A DNA stretch of 64,000 nt. It comes from Variovorax sp. N23 (GTDB lineage Bacteria; Pseudomonadota; Gammaproteobacteria; Burkholderiales; Burkholderiaceae_C). Every line of letters starts with the position of its first letter. Within the stretch, counting starts at the first letter, position 1. The stretch is taken from assembly GCF_025486315.1 (NCBI RefSeq), contig NZ_JAOOPY010000007.1, forward strand, positions 62,001 through 126,000. The letters are read 5' to 3'. This document shows, piece after piece, positions 35,172-42,972 of this stretch. A program made the translations under genes and the position numbers. The notes beneath the pieces are model-generated. The model made no database searches, had not been told where the DNA came from, and saw only the letters and a program-made list of their open reading frames with translations.

Positions 35172-36356
35172 TCAGAGCGACGCGTGCCGTTGCGGCGTCG
35201 CACCGTTGAGCCAGTGGTTCCCGATGGCATGCGGCTTCCAGCGCACCGGGTCGTGCACGGTGTGCGTGCGTGCATTCCGCCAATGGCGGTCGAGGTTGTG
35301 TTCGGCCAGCGTCGCCTGCGTGCCGCCGAGCTCGATCAGCGTGGTAGCTGCACGCAGCGCGAATTCGGTCGTCACCACCTTGGCTTCGGCCACGGCGATG
35401 GAGGCCTCGGTCACGCGCGCGGGCGTGCTGTCCTCGCGCGCCGCGTCGAGGTAACGGCCGCTGCGCTCGAGCAGGGCCTCGGCCGCATGCTGCTGGATGA
35501 CCAGCTCGCCGAGCTTGGCCAGCGTCAGCGGGTCGTCGGCCGCGCGCGCCACGCCGCTGTCGGGCCAGGGGCGTGCGCGGTCGCGTACCCAGGTGCGCAG
35601 GTCGGCCATCGCGGCGCGGCCGATGCCCAGGTCAATGGCCGCGTGCAGGATCTGCGCGAAGGGGCCGTGGATGGTCGGCGGATCGAAGAGCTGCGCGCGC
35701 GGGAAGACCTGCTGCGACTCGATGACCACGTTCTCGGCCGTCACGGTGCCGCTCGCGGTGGTGCGCTGGCCGAAGCCGCTCCAGTCGTCGAGCACTTCCA
35801 GGCCCGGTGCGTCGCGCGGCACGTACACGAGCACCTGGCGGTCGTCCTTGTCCTTGGCGGCCACCGGCACCCAGTGCGCGAACAGCGCGCCGGTGCAATA
35901 GAACTTGCGGCCGTTCAGGCGCAGGCCGTCGGGGCCGTCGCTCAATCGCGCGGTGACCACCTTGGCGTTGGGCGTGCCGCTTTCCGACACCGCATTGCCG
36001 AAGCGCTTGCCTTGCAGCGCCTCGCGAAAGAAGAAGTCCTGCTGTGCCGGGCTCCCGATGAGCCGCACCGCATCGACCAGGCAATGGTGGTTCTGCGGAA
36101 TCTGGCCCAGTGCTGGGTCGGCCTCGGAGATCAGCGCGATGACCTCTGCCAGTGTGGCGTGCGACACCGCTGCGCCGCCGAAGGCGCGCGGCACCACGAT
36201 GCCCCACAGGCCGCTGGCCGAGAAGCGCTCGACTTCGTCATGCGGCAGCCGGCGATCGCGGTCCCGTTCGGAGGCGGTCGGCGCGAATTCGGCAGCCAGT
36301 GAGCGTGCCACGTCGAGGGCTTCGGCGTCGGTCTGGATCAGGTGGGCGGTCGTCAT
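35172..36356 (-). CDS. SfnB-like flavin-dependent sulfur-acquisition oxidoreductase
   Basis: A 394-residue acyl-CoA-dehydrogenase-fold enzyme of the SfnB branch. It shows NHHCLVDAVRLIG, FGNAVSESGT, RKFYCTGALFAHW, ASGTVTAENVVIE and the C-terminal DRHWRNARTHTVHDPVRW segment with both His residues of the HTxH motif that is catalytic in DszC. The expected reaction is oxidation of a sulfur compound with reduced flavin and O2. The ATG at 36356 overlaps the stop of the DszA/NtaA-like gene (ATGA), so the two flavin enzymes are made together and likely act in sequence. Confidence 0.9.
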   Translation of the reverse strand: MTTAHLIQTDAEALDVARSLAAEFAPTASERDRDRRLPHDEVERFSASGLWGIVVPRAFGGAAVSHATLAEVIALISEADPALGQIPQNHHCLVDAVRLIGSPAQQDFFFREALQGKRFGNAVSESGTPNAKVVTARLSDGPDGLRLNGRKFYCTGALFAHWVPVAAKDKDDRQVLVYVPRDAPGLEVLDDWSGFGQRTTASGTVTAENVVIESQQVFPRAQLFDPPTIHGPFAQILHAAIDLGIGRAAMADLRTWVRDRARPWPDSGVARAADDPLTLAKLGELVIQQHAAEALLERSGRYLDAAREDSTPARVTEASIAVAEAKVVTTEFALRAATTLIELGGTQATLAEHNLDRHWRNARTHTVHDPVRWKPHAIGNHWLNGATPQRHASL

Positions 36357-37711
36357 GAAGGGGTTGCCAAGGGATGTGCGGGCGGACGCACGCTCGCGCG
36401 CCCGAAGATCTTTTCGCGCCAGCTGCCTTCGGCATAGGCACGCTTGTGCAGGCCGCGGCGCTGCAGCTCGGGCACGACGAGGTCGACGAAGTGCTCGAGG
36501 CCCTCGGGACTGACGGTGCGCACCAGGTTGAAGCCGTCGACGCCGGCATCGTCGACCCAGGCCTCGATCTCGTCGGCGATCTGCGCGGGCGTGCCCACCA
36601 CCGGCGTATGCCGCCCGCCGAGGGGCATCTCCGCGAGCAACTGGCGCACGGTGGGTGCGGCCCCTTGCCGTTGCAGCGAGTCGACCGAACTCTGGATCGC
36701 ATCGGCACTGCCGCCGGTCACCGGATCGTCCAGGCCATGGTGGGAGAGGTCGACGCCGATGGCACTGGAGAACTGCACCAGCCCGGCCTCGGGCCGGGCG
36801 TAGCGGCGGTAGTCCTCGTAGCGCGCGCGGGCTTCGCCTTCGGTGGCGCCCACGACCACCTGCAGGGTCGTGACGAAGCGCGCGTTCGAAGGGTCGCGTC
36901 CGGCCTCGGCCATGGCGGCGCGCAACTTGCGCACCACGGCGGCGGTTGCCTGCAGGCCCTGGTTGGGCACGAAGACCACCTCGGCATGGCGGGCCGCGAA
37001 GGCGGTGCCGCGCGCGGACGCGCCGGCCTGGAACAGCAGCGGCGTGCGCTGCGGCGAGGGCTCGCACGGGTGGACCGCGTCGAGCTTGTAGAACTCGCCC
37101 GCGTGGTGGATGGCGCGCACTTTCGCGGGGTCGGCGTAGATGCCGCGCGCGCGGTCGGCGATCACCGCATCGTCGTCCCAGCTCGACTCCCACAGCTGGT
37201 AGACCAGTGCCATGAACTCGTCGGCGCGGTCGTAGCGCTGGTCGTGGCCCGCCGTGGCGGTGTCGCCGCGCGCACGCGCCGAACTGTCGAGGAAGCCGGT
37301 CACGATGTTCCAGCCGATGCGGCCTTCGCTCAGGTGGTCCAGCGTGGACATGCGCCGCGCGAATGCATGCGGCTGCTCGGCGGAGATGGTGGCGGTGATG
37401 CCGAAGCCCAGGTGCCGGGTGACGCTCGCCATGGCGCCGACCAGCACCGCCGGGTCGTTGATCGGCAGCTGGATGGCGTCGCGCAGCGCCGCGTCGGCAC
37501 TGGCGCCCCACACGTCGTAGACGCCCGTGACGTCCGCGAGAAACAGGCCGTCGAACAGGCCGCGTTCCAGCGTGCGCGCCAGGTCGAGCCAGTAGGGCAG
37601 GCGCTTGTACGCAGTGGAGCGGTCATTCGGATGGCGCCACAGGCCGTGCGAGATGTGGCCGACCGTGTTCATGTCGAACGCGTTCAGCAGGATGGGGGGG
37701 CGTGCAGCCAT
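36353..37711 (-). CDS. Luciferase-like monooxygenase of the NtaA/SnaA/DszA family
   Basis: A 452-residue FMNH2-dependent monooxygenase. The family hallmarks are NAFDMNTVGHISHGLWRHP near the N-terminus, the HLSEGRIGWNIVTGF core near 135-150, LLFQAGASARGTAFAARHAEVVFV, and VGTPAQIADEIEAWVDDAGVDGFNLV. DszA opens the sulfone ring of dibenzothiophene sulfone, while NtaA, SnaA and DmoA relatives act on nitrilotriacetate, a streptogramin and dimethyl sulfide, so the substrate is open. The Met at 37711 is chosen as the first in-frame ATG before the core fold. It follows the TauD-type gene by 60 bases and overlaps the SfnB-like gene. Confidence 0.88.
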   Translation of the reverse strand: MAARPPILLNAFDMNTVGHISHGLWRHPNDRSTAYKRLPYWLDLARTLERGLFDGLFLADVTGVYDVWGASADAALRDAIQLPINDPAVLVGAMASVTRHLGFGITATISAEQPHAFARRMSTLDHLSEGRIGWNIVTGFLDSSARARGDTATAGHDQRYDRADEFMALVYQLWESSWDDDAVIADRARGIYADPAKVRAIHHAGEFYKLDAVHPCEPSPQRTPLLFQAGASARGTAFAARHAEVVFVPNQGLQATAAVVRKLRAAMAEAGRDPSNARFVTTLQVVVGATEGEARARYEDYRRYARPEAGLVQFSSAIGVDLSHHGLDDPVTGGSADAIQSSVDSLQRQGAAPTVRQLLAEMPLGGRHTPVVGTPAQIADEIEAWVDDAGVDGFNLVRTVSPEGLEHFVDLVVPELQRRGLHKRAYAEGSWREKIFGRASVRPPAHPLATPS

Positions 37712-37771
37712 TGAAGATCTTTCGCGCACGGGCCTGTTGGCCGCTGCGCGCTTGCGAGTTTTGCAGCGGGT

Positions 37772-38704
37772 TCAGAACGGGCGGCTGCCCGAGAGGCTGA
37801 TGCGCTTGAGCAGGCGGCGCTCGCCGTTGTCGAAGGCACTGCGCGCATGCAGCGTGGCCTGGTTGTCCCAATAGACGATGTCGCCCACCGACCAGCGGTG
37901 GGTGTAGGCGAAGCGCGGCTGCAGCAGGTGCTTGCGCAACCGGGCCACGAGCGCCGCACCGTACTGCGGCTCGACGCCGACGATCTCGACCTCGGTCTTC
38001 TCGCCCAGATGCAGGATGCGACGGCCGCTGTCGGGGTGGGTGCGCACCAGCGGATGCACTTCGAAGGGGGTGAGGGGCTCGATGTCGGGCGTGCGGTAGA
38101 GCGGGAAGCCGGTGGGCAATGGCTTGAGCTTGCGCAGGAACGGGTTGTAGGTGATGAGCTTCAGGTCCGCGATCTCGCGCTGGGTGCCGGTGTCGAGCGC
38201 ATCCCAGGCCGCCGCGAGGTTGAACCAGGTCGTGTCGCCGCCTTCGGACGGCACTTCGATGCCGTAGAGCAGGGAGCCGGACGAGGGCACCGGTGTCCAG
38301 TGGTGGTCGGCGTGCGCGGCCAGTTCGTCATGCCCGAGCACGCCGCCTTCGAGGTTCGAGACGTGCACGATGTCGGGCGTGTTGCCGCCGTATGGGTCGG
38401 AGCCGAGCACCGGCACGTTGGCAGGCGGGCGGAACACACTGCCGAAGTAGCTGGCCAGGCGCTCGAACTGCGCATCGTCGAGCTGCTGGCGCTTGAAGAC
38501 CAGCACGTGCCGTTCGAGCAGCGCCCGCTTCAGCGCCAGAACCTGGTCGGCGCGCAGCGCTCGCGTGGCATCGAGGCCTGTGACCTCGGCACCCAGTGCC
38601 GCATCGAGAGGCGCGATGCGGAAGGCCTCTGGAGGAAGCGCGTTCCGGCTGGTGGGGTCGATGCGGGGCGCAGGGGGGGCGATGGTGTCGGGCGACAGGG
38701 TCAT
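37772..38704 (-). CDS. TauD/TfdA-type Fe(II)/2-oxoglutarate dioxygenase
   Basis: A 310-residue dioxygenase with the iron-binding triad His131-x-Asp133 (AHADHHWTP) and His286 (NQATLHARS), and Arg297/Arg301 as 2-oxoglutarate ligands at the usual spacing after the distal His. TauD releases sulfite from taurine; relatives act on sulfate esters (AtsK) and aryloxyacetates. The motif carries Ala-Asp-His-His where TauD has WHTD, so the substrate pocket differs. It is the first gene of the minus-strand operon running to 29799, and its promoter region holds several ATGCGC palindromes. An alkylsulfate or sulfonate dioxygenase role is the best guess. Confidence 0.85.
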   Translation of the reverse strand: MTLSPDTIAPPAPRIDPTSRNALPPEAFRIAPLDAALGAEVTGLDATRALRADQVLALKRALLERHVLVFKRQQLDDAQFERLASYFGSVFRPPANVPVLGSDPYGGNTPDIVHVSNLEGGVLGHDELAAHADHHWTPVPSSGSLLYGIEVPSEGGDTTWFNLAAAWDALDTGTQREIADLKLITYNPFLRKLKPLPTGFPLYRTPDIEPLTPFEVHPLVRTHPDSGRRILHLGEKTEVEIVGVEPQYGAALVARLRKHLLQPRFAYTHRWSVGDIVYWDNQATLHARSAFDNGERRLLKRISLSGSRPF

Positions 38705-38741
38705 GGGGCGGCGTCTCGGCGCAATGCGATGCAAGCCACCG

Positions 38742-38797
38742 ATGCTAGGCAAGCCGGCCGTCGCTGCATGCGCGCATTGCGCATGTGCTTATGCGCA
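38742..38797 (-). promoter_or_regulatory. Promoter and ATGCGC palindromes upstream of the TauD-type gene
   Basis: ATGCGCGCAT at 38768-38777 is a perfect palindrome, and TGCGCAT (38778-38784) and ATGCGCA (38791-38797) form a second, adjacent inverted repeat with a 6-base spacer. A -10-like TAGCAT reads on the minus strand from 38747 to 38742, within CTAGCAT, a pattern recurring at other operon heads. The palindromes sit where an activator would bind. Regulator identity is inferred. Confidence 0.45.
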
Positions 38798-38958
38798 AAG
38801 CTCGCTTGGACCGATCCCGCTGCAGTCAGGCCGGTGGCGAATGGCGACGCCCATCAAAAGCGAGGCTCGAAGTACGAATTTCGAACTTGGGATGTGCCCG
38901 GCGCCGCCACAGAATTTCGGTGCGTTCCCCTTGTTCAACTTCCATCGTTCTCACTGCC

Positions 38959-39393
38959 ATGACCATTCCCAATACAGATCGCCTGGTTCCACCGACGCTC
39001 TCGGTGCTGCGCATCGTCTCTGCCTACCTGCTGATCCAGCACGGTTCGGCGAAGCTGTTCGGCTTTCCGCACGTCGCGTTCTTCGACAACCTTCCGCTCG
39101 TCTCGCTGCTGGGCCTGGCCGGCGTGCTGGAGTTCTTCGGCGGCATCCTGCTGTTGATCGGTTGGTTCACACGGCCGGTCGCCTTCGTGCTGTCGGGGCT
39201 GGCGGCCTTCGCCTACTTCCTCGGTCACGCGTCCAAGGGCTTCGTGCTGGCACCATCGCTCAACCAAGGGGAGGCTGCGGTGCTGTTCTCGTTCGTCTTG
39301 CTGTTCATCGCCTTCGCCGGTGCCGGTCCCTGGAGCATCGATGCCTGGCGGCGCCGCGAATCCTCTGCCGGCCTCAAGGCGGCCACGGCTTAG
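38959..39393 (+). CDS. DoxX-family membrane protein
   Basis: A 144-residue inner-membrane protein with four predicted helices. The DoxX marks are LLIQHGSAKLFGFP in the first helix, LAGVLEFFGGILLLIGWFTRP, and LAAFAYFLGHASKGF. DoxX proteins are linked to thiosulfate:quinone oxidoreductase subunits in archaea and to thiol or redox stress in bacteria, so a sulfur link is possible but not specific. It is divergent from the TauD-type operon and converges on the DszC-like gene ending at 39477, with a strong palindrome between. Confidence 0.85.
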   Translation: MTIPNTDRLVPPTLSVLRIVSAYLLIQHGSAKLFGFPHVAFFDNLPLVSLLGLAGVLEFFGGILLLIGWFTRPVAFVLSGLAAFAYFLGHASKGFVLAPSLNQGEAAVLFSFVLLFIAFAGAGPWSIDAWRRRESSAGLKAATA

Positions 39394-39418
39394 GCAGGCG
39401 AATCTCCTGTCGACGCCG

Positions 39419-39450
39419 ACGCGCGCTCCGGGCATGCCCGGAGCGCGCGT
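39419..39450. terminator. Perfect 32-bp palindrome, probable bidirectional terminator
   Basis: Sixteen bases on each side of a central AT are perfectly self-complementary, with an all-G/C stem of CGCGC/CCGGG type. It lies between the convergent doxX and DszC-like genes, 26 bases from each end, as expected for a shared terminator. The T-tract is weak (CGTTCG), so termination may need Rho or the hairpin may mainly protect the transcripts. Confidence 0.6.
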
Positions 39451-39476
39451 TCGATCTTCGTGGACGGCTGTTGGTG

Positions 39477-40724
39477 TTACTGAAAAGTGCCCGGCTCGGG
39501 CAGCGCATCGCTGACGAACCAGCGCCCCACGTTGCGCGTCTTGTATTCGGCGGGGTTGTGCAGCGTGTGGATGCGCGCGTTGCGCCAGAAACGGTCGAAG
39601 CCTTCGGGCCGCACGGCAGATCGGGCACCCATCACCTCGAAGATCTCGCTGGTCACTTCCAGCGCGACCTGCCCGGCGAGCACGTTGGCGGCGGCGATGG
39701 CCACCGCGGCCTCGCCGCGCTGCGCGTGCGTCAGCGCTTCGCCCTGCGCAGCCACGTGGTCGAGCGCGACGAGTGCGCGATCGGCCAGCGCGGTCGCGGC
39801 CTTCGTCTTCACGTAGAGCTCGCCGTACTGGCGCTGGATCCAGGGGTCGTCGATGTGGCGCTCGACGCCGGAATGCAGCCAGGGGCGCGACTTGTGACGG
39901 GTGTAGTCGCGTGCGGCACGCAGTGCGCCCTGCGCGGTGCCGACGAAGACGTTGAGCAGCACACTCTGCTGCTGCAGCGGCGTGACGGTGCGCCAAGCCT
40001 CCGCAGGCGCACCGGTCGGGTTCAGTGGGACAGGAGCGCCGAGCACCTCGCTCGCATGAATGCGCACGCCACGGTAGCTCACCCGGCCGCTGCCCGTCTG
40101 GCGCTGCCCGATGCCGTCCCAGTCGTCCTCGATGACGAGACCTTCTCGGTCCGAAGGAATGGCGGCGAAGCGGCGTTCGCCGGTCTGTTCATCCTCCCAG
40201 GCCACCGACAGGAAGTCGGCCACGTGCGAACCGGAGGTGAATGGGCGGTAACCGTCCAGCACGAACCAGTCGCCTTCCAGCCGGCCGAACAAGCTTCGGG
40301 AGAAGCTGTTGGCCGTGTTGCCCCAGAACCAGTTGCCCTGCACGGATCGGCGCCAGAGGTCGGCGGTCTTCTCCGGTTCCTTGCGCAGGCGCGGGCTCAG
40401 CAGGCTGCTGTAGTGGTAGCCGAAGAGATGGCCGAGCGAGCCGTCGACCTGAGAGAAGGTGCGCGTGATGCGCAAGGCAGTTGACCACGGTTCGCCTTCT
40501 CCACCGTGCTCGCGCGGCAACAGCAGGGCGAGCAGGCCGTTCTCCTTCAGGAGGCGGATCTGCTCTACGGGGCGGCCACCCGCGCGGTCACGCGCGATGG
40601 CGTCCTGGTTGAAGCGTTCGCGCAGTTCCACCGCGCGTGCCAGGAACGGGTTGCGTGTGTCGGGCTCGAACAGCTGCGGCGGGACGCCGGTGTCGGCATG
40701 GAGATAGGCGATGGAGGCGGACAT
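39477..40724 (-). CDS. DszC-like flavin-dependent monooxygenase (tandem copy 1)
   Basis: A 415-residue acyl-CoA-dehydrogenase-fold protein of the DszC/SfnB group. It has GHLFGYHYSSLLSP, GNTANSFSRSL, GYRPFTSGSHVADF, DDWDGIGQRQTGSG and FDRFWRNARIHTLHNPAEYK, retaining both His residues of the HTLH motif. It is clearly paralogous to the protein at 41135-42316, sharing the DDWDGIGQRQTGSG, QQSVLLNVF and SEIFEVMGARSA segments. In DszC reduced flavin and O2 oxidise a thiophene to sulfoxide and sulfone. Here a substrate of similar hydrophobic type is possible. It is the last gene of a three-gene minus-strand unit. Confidence 0.88.
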   Translation of the reverse strand: MSASIAYLHADTGVPPQLFEPDTRNPFLARAVELRERFNQDAIARDRAGGRPVEQIRLLKENGLLALLLPREHGGEGEPWSTALRITRTFSQVDGSLGHLFGYHYSSLLSPRLRKEPEKTADLWRRSVQGNWFWGNTANSFSRSLFGRLEGDWFVLDGYRPFTSGSHVADFLSVAWEDEQTGERRFAAIPSDREGLVIEDDWDGIGQRQTGSGRVSYRGVRIHASEVLGAPVPLNPTGAPAEAWRTVTPLQQQSVLLNVFVGTAQGALRAARDYTRHKSRPWLHSGVERHIDDPWIQRQYGELYVKTKAATALADRALVALDHVAAQGEALTHAQRGEAAVAIAAANVLAGQVALEVTSEIFEVMGARSAVRPEGFDRFWRNARIHTLHNPAEYKTRNVGRWFVSDALPEPGTFQ

Positions 40725-40756
40725 GAACGCGGTTCTGCTCGTGAGGGATGGAAAGG

Positions 40757-41101
40757 TCAGTGGACCTTCGGGAACCCGTGGCGCTCGGCCAGCAGTTCCA
40801 GGATCCGGCGGGTGTCGGTGACGAAGCGCGTGTCGCCCAGCGCGAGCGCATCGGCCGGCGCCGGGTGCCCGTCGCCGAGGATCAGCACCGGCAGTCCCTG
40901 GTGCGCTTCGTCGAGCGCGGCGATCACCTCGGTGCGCGGCCGCGCAAAGGGCAGGTGCGAGATGTCGAGCGCGGCGGCGAGTTCGGGCGCCGCGGCCAGC
41001 AGTCCTTCGATGGGCAGGCAGTCCGGGCAGACGAAGCGCTCGCCGGGATGCTGGGGGTCGGCGAAGCCGGGGGCGAGCAGGAGAAGGCGGTCGCGAGGCA
41101 T
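40757..41101 (-). CDS. DUF3088-like protein
   Basis: A 114-residue protein resembling the DUF3088 family. It begins RDRLLLLAPGFADPQHPG and continues with a Cys-x-x-Cys motif (FVCPDCLPIEG), then LPVLILGDG and ADTRRILELLAERHGFP-type helices. A CxxC near the N-terminus with this length suggests a thioredoxin-like or redox fold, but no reaction is known. It lies between two DszC-like genes with gaps of 32 and 33 bases, so it is certainly cotranscribed with them and may supply or sense electrons for them. The Met at 41101 is preferred over one six codons earlier. Confidence 0.7.
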   Translation of the reverse strand: MPRDRLLLLAPGFADPQHPGERFVCPDCLPIEGLLAAAPELAAALDISHLPFARPRTEVIAALDEAHQGLPVLILGDGHPAPADALALGDTRFVTDTRRILELLAERHGFPKVH

Positions 41102-41134
41102 GGGTTCCTTCCAGGTCAAAAACAGGGCGTCGGC

Positions 41135-42316
41135 TCAGCGGTACAGGGCCGGCTCCGGGTGCGCGCCGGTCAGCAACCAGGTGCCGAGCAGGCGCTTCTT
41201 GTATTCGGCCGGGTTGTGCAGCGTGTGCGTGCGCGTGTTGCGCCAGAAGCGGTCGAAGCCGTTGGCGGTGGTGGCCGATCGCGCACCCATCACTTCGAAG
41301 ATCTCGCTGGACACCGAGAGACCCGTCTCGCCCGCATACAGGTTGGCCGTGGCGACGGCGATCGCCGCTTGGCCCCGGTCCGCGTCGTTCAAGTCGCGGC
41401 CTTGCGCATAGGCGGCGTCGAGTTGCGCTGCCGCGTCCTCGGCGAGTTCCGTGGCGGCCAGCGTCCGGATGGCGAGCTCACCGTACTTGCGCTGCACCCA
41501 GGGGTCGTCGGTGTGCCGGTCGACACCCGAATGGATCCAGGGCCGCGACACCGTGTTGGTGTAGTCCCGCGCTTCTTCCAGTGCGCCCTGCGCGCTGCCG
41601 AGGAACACGTTGAGCAGCACGCTCTGCTGCAGCAGGGTGGTGAGCGAGGCGAAGGGCGTCAGCGGCTCTCCCGGCTGGCCGAGCAGTTCGTCGTCGCCCA
41701 CGCGAACGCCCTCGAAACGCACGGTCCCGCTGCCGGTCTGGCGCTGCCCGATGCCGTCCCAGTCGTCCTCGATCACGATGCCCGCGCGGTCCTGGGGCAC
41801 CACGGCGGAAACGCGCAGGCCCAGCGGGTTCTCCCAGGAGATCAGCAGGCGGTCGGCCACGTGCGAACCCGAGGAGAACGGGCGGAAGCCGTCGATGACC
41901 CACGCATCGCCGTCACGCCGGGCGGTAGACGTCGGCGACATTGCATTGCCCGCGTTGCCCCAGAGCCAATGGCCCTGCGCCGAGGCGCGCAGAAGCGTCT
42001 CGCGCTGTGCCGGCGTAGCGCGTGCGTTGACGGCATGCAGGGGCAGGTGGTGGTAGCCGAACAGATGGGCCAGAGAGCCGTCGGTTTTGGCAAATTCGCG
42101 CACCACGCGCAGCACCGTGCGCCAGGAGGCGCCAGCGCCGCCGAACTCGGCGGGGATGGCCGCCGAGAGCAATCCGCTCTTGCGCAGCAGGCGCACCGGC
42201 TCGAGCGGGCGGCCGCCCGCTTCGTCGCGCAGCACGGCGTCGGTGTGGAAGGTCTTGCGCAGCGCCGCGGCGCGGGCGATCCAGGGGTCGGAGAGGTCGG
42301 TGTCGAACGCGGGCAT
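41135..42316 (-). CDS. DszC-like flavin-dependent monooxygenase (tandem copy 2)
   Basis: A 393-residue DszC/SfnB-type enzyme: GHLFGYHH-like LAHLFGYHHLPLHAVN, WGNAGNAMSP, GFRPFSSGSHVADR, DDWDGIGQRQTGSG and FDRFWRNTRTHTLHNPAEYK with both His residues of HTLH. It is the first gene of the three-gene unit and a diverged paralogue of the gene at 39477-40724, so the pair may form a heteromer or act on successive or different substrates. Upstream, TAGGAT (complement of 42381-42386) and TTTGGC (complement of 42406-42411) make a plausible promoter with a 19-base spacer. Confidence 0.88.
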   Translation of the reverse strand: MPAFDTDLSDPWIARAAALRKTFHTDAVLRDEAGGRPLEPVRLLRKSGLLSAAIPAEFGGAGASWRTVLRVVREFAKTDGSLAHLFGYHHLPLHAVNARATPAQRETLLRASAQGHWLWGNAGNAMSPTSTARRDGDAWVIDGFRPFSSGSHVADRLLISWENPLGLRVSAVVPQDRAGIVIEDDWDGIGQRQTGSGTVRFEGVRVGDDELLGQPGEPLTPFASLTTLLQQSVLLNVFLGSAQGALEEARDYTNTVSRPWIHSGVDRHTDDPWVQRKYGELAIRTLAATELAEDAAAQLDAAYAQGRDLNDADRGQAAIAVATANLYAGETGLSVSSEIFEVMGARSATTANGFDRFWRNTRTHTLHNPAEYKKRLLGTWLLTGAHPEPALYR

Positions 42317-42502
42317 CGGGGCTTTCGGAAGCGCATCGCTCGGTGCGCCGAGAGACGTCGAGTTGGCTTTTTGCCGAACGATCCTAGGCCGCGCGGGCGG
42401 TGCTCGCCAAAGACGAAATTCGCGGATCGATATTCGGCGCGCCTTGGCGCTTTCGGAATTGGGCGAACAACCGCACAGGGCCGTAGGCTCTGTCTTCTGG
42501 CT

Positions 42503-42709
42503 CTATTCCAGCGTGAACCCGACTTTGATGGTCACCTGCCAGTGAGCCACGGCACCGTCCACGACATGACCTCTCGTCTCCGTGACGGAAAACCACTGGA
42601 TATGCCGGATCGACTCATTGGCTTTTGCGATGGCCGTCTTGATCGCATCCTCGATGCTGACTTCGGAGGAGCCCGTGAGCTCCAGAGACTTGTAGACATG
42701 ATTCGACAT
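42503..42709 (-). CDS. Dodecin, flavin-binding storage protein
   Basis: A 68-residue dodecin of normal family length: [26 protein letters not shown], then the flavin-stacking Trp and Gln region [14 protein letters not shown], and [11 protein letters not shown]. Bacterial dodecins assemble as 12-mers that hold FMN or related flavins and buffer free flavin. The Met at 42709 is the family start; the frame extends upstream without support. Its position amid eight reduced-flavin-dependent enzyme genes suggests it buffers their cofactor, which is an inference. Confidence 0.93.
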   Translation of the reverse strand: MSNHVYKSLELTGSSEVSIEDAIKTAIAKANESIRHIQWFSVTETRGHVVDGAVAHWQVTIKVGFTLE

Positions 42710-42972
42710 CTTCGTGGCTCCTAGATAGTTGGACGTCGCAGCGTACCCCGGTGCTGGCGGCGCTTCAACGACGCAGATCTGCTTTGCATATGAAAGCCTC
42801 GTTCTGCATGAGATCAGCGCCGCCGGCGCCGCAGCCGCCACTGCGATTTTTCACATATCGAACATCGGTTTTTGATGTTTCGCGTTCGAACGCACACGCC
42901 CAGAATTCAGGCCCCGTGCGGCTGACATCTCTCCGCAGTCAGTCGCGCCTTTCTCGATGTGAAAGAACCTTG
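42710..42972. promoter_or_regulatory. Dodecin/metY divergent region and metY leader
   Basis: A perfect palindrome GCGTTCGAACGC lies at 42882-42893, with a likely -10 CAGAAT at 42901-42906 for metY. In the short leader, TGCGG (42917-42921) can pair with CCGCA (42933-42937), while CTGAC (42922-42926) can pair with GTCAG (42938-42942). The two hairpins are interleaved with no linker, so they are probably mutually exclusive. It matches no riboswitch I know. An AACATC/GATGTT repeat also precedes the palindrome. Confidence 0.4.

Noticed and set aside
40748..42724. A 658-codon plus-strand open frame
   Set aside because: Antisense to the DUF3088 and DszC-like genes and part of dodecin; no domain.
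42917..42942. Classical H-type pseudoknot or SAM-II riboswitch before metY
   Set aside because: The two stems are interleaved with zero-length linkers, which is sterically poor for a pseudoknot, and the sequence does not match SAM-II. Kept only as alternative hairpins.
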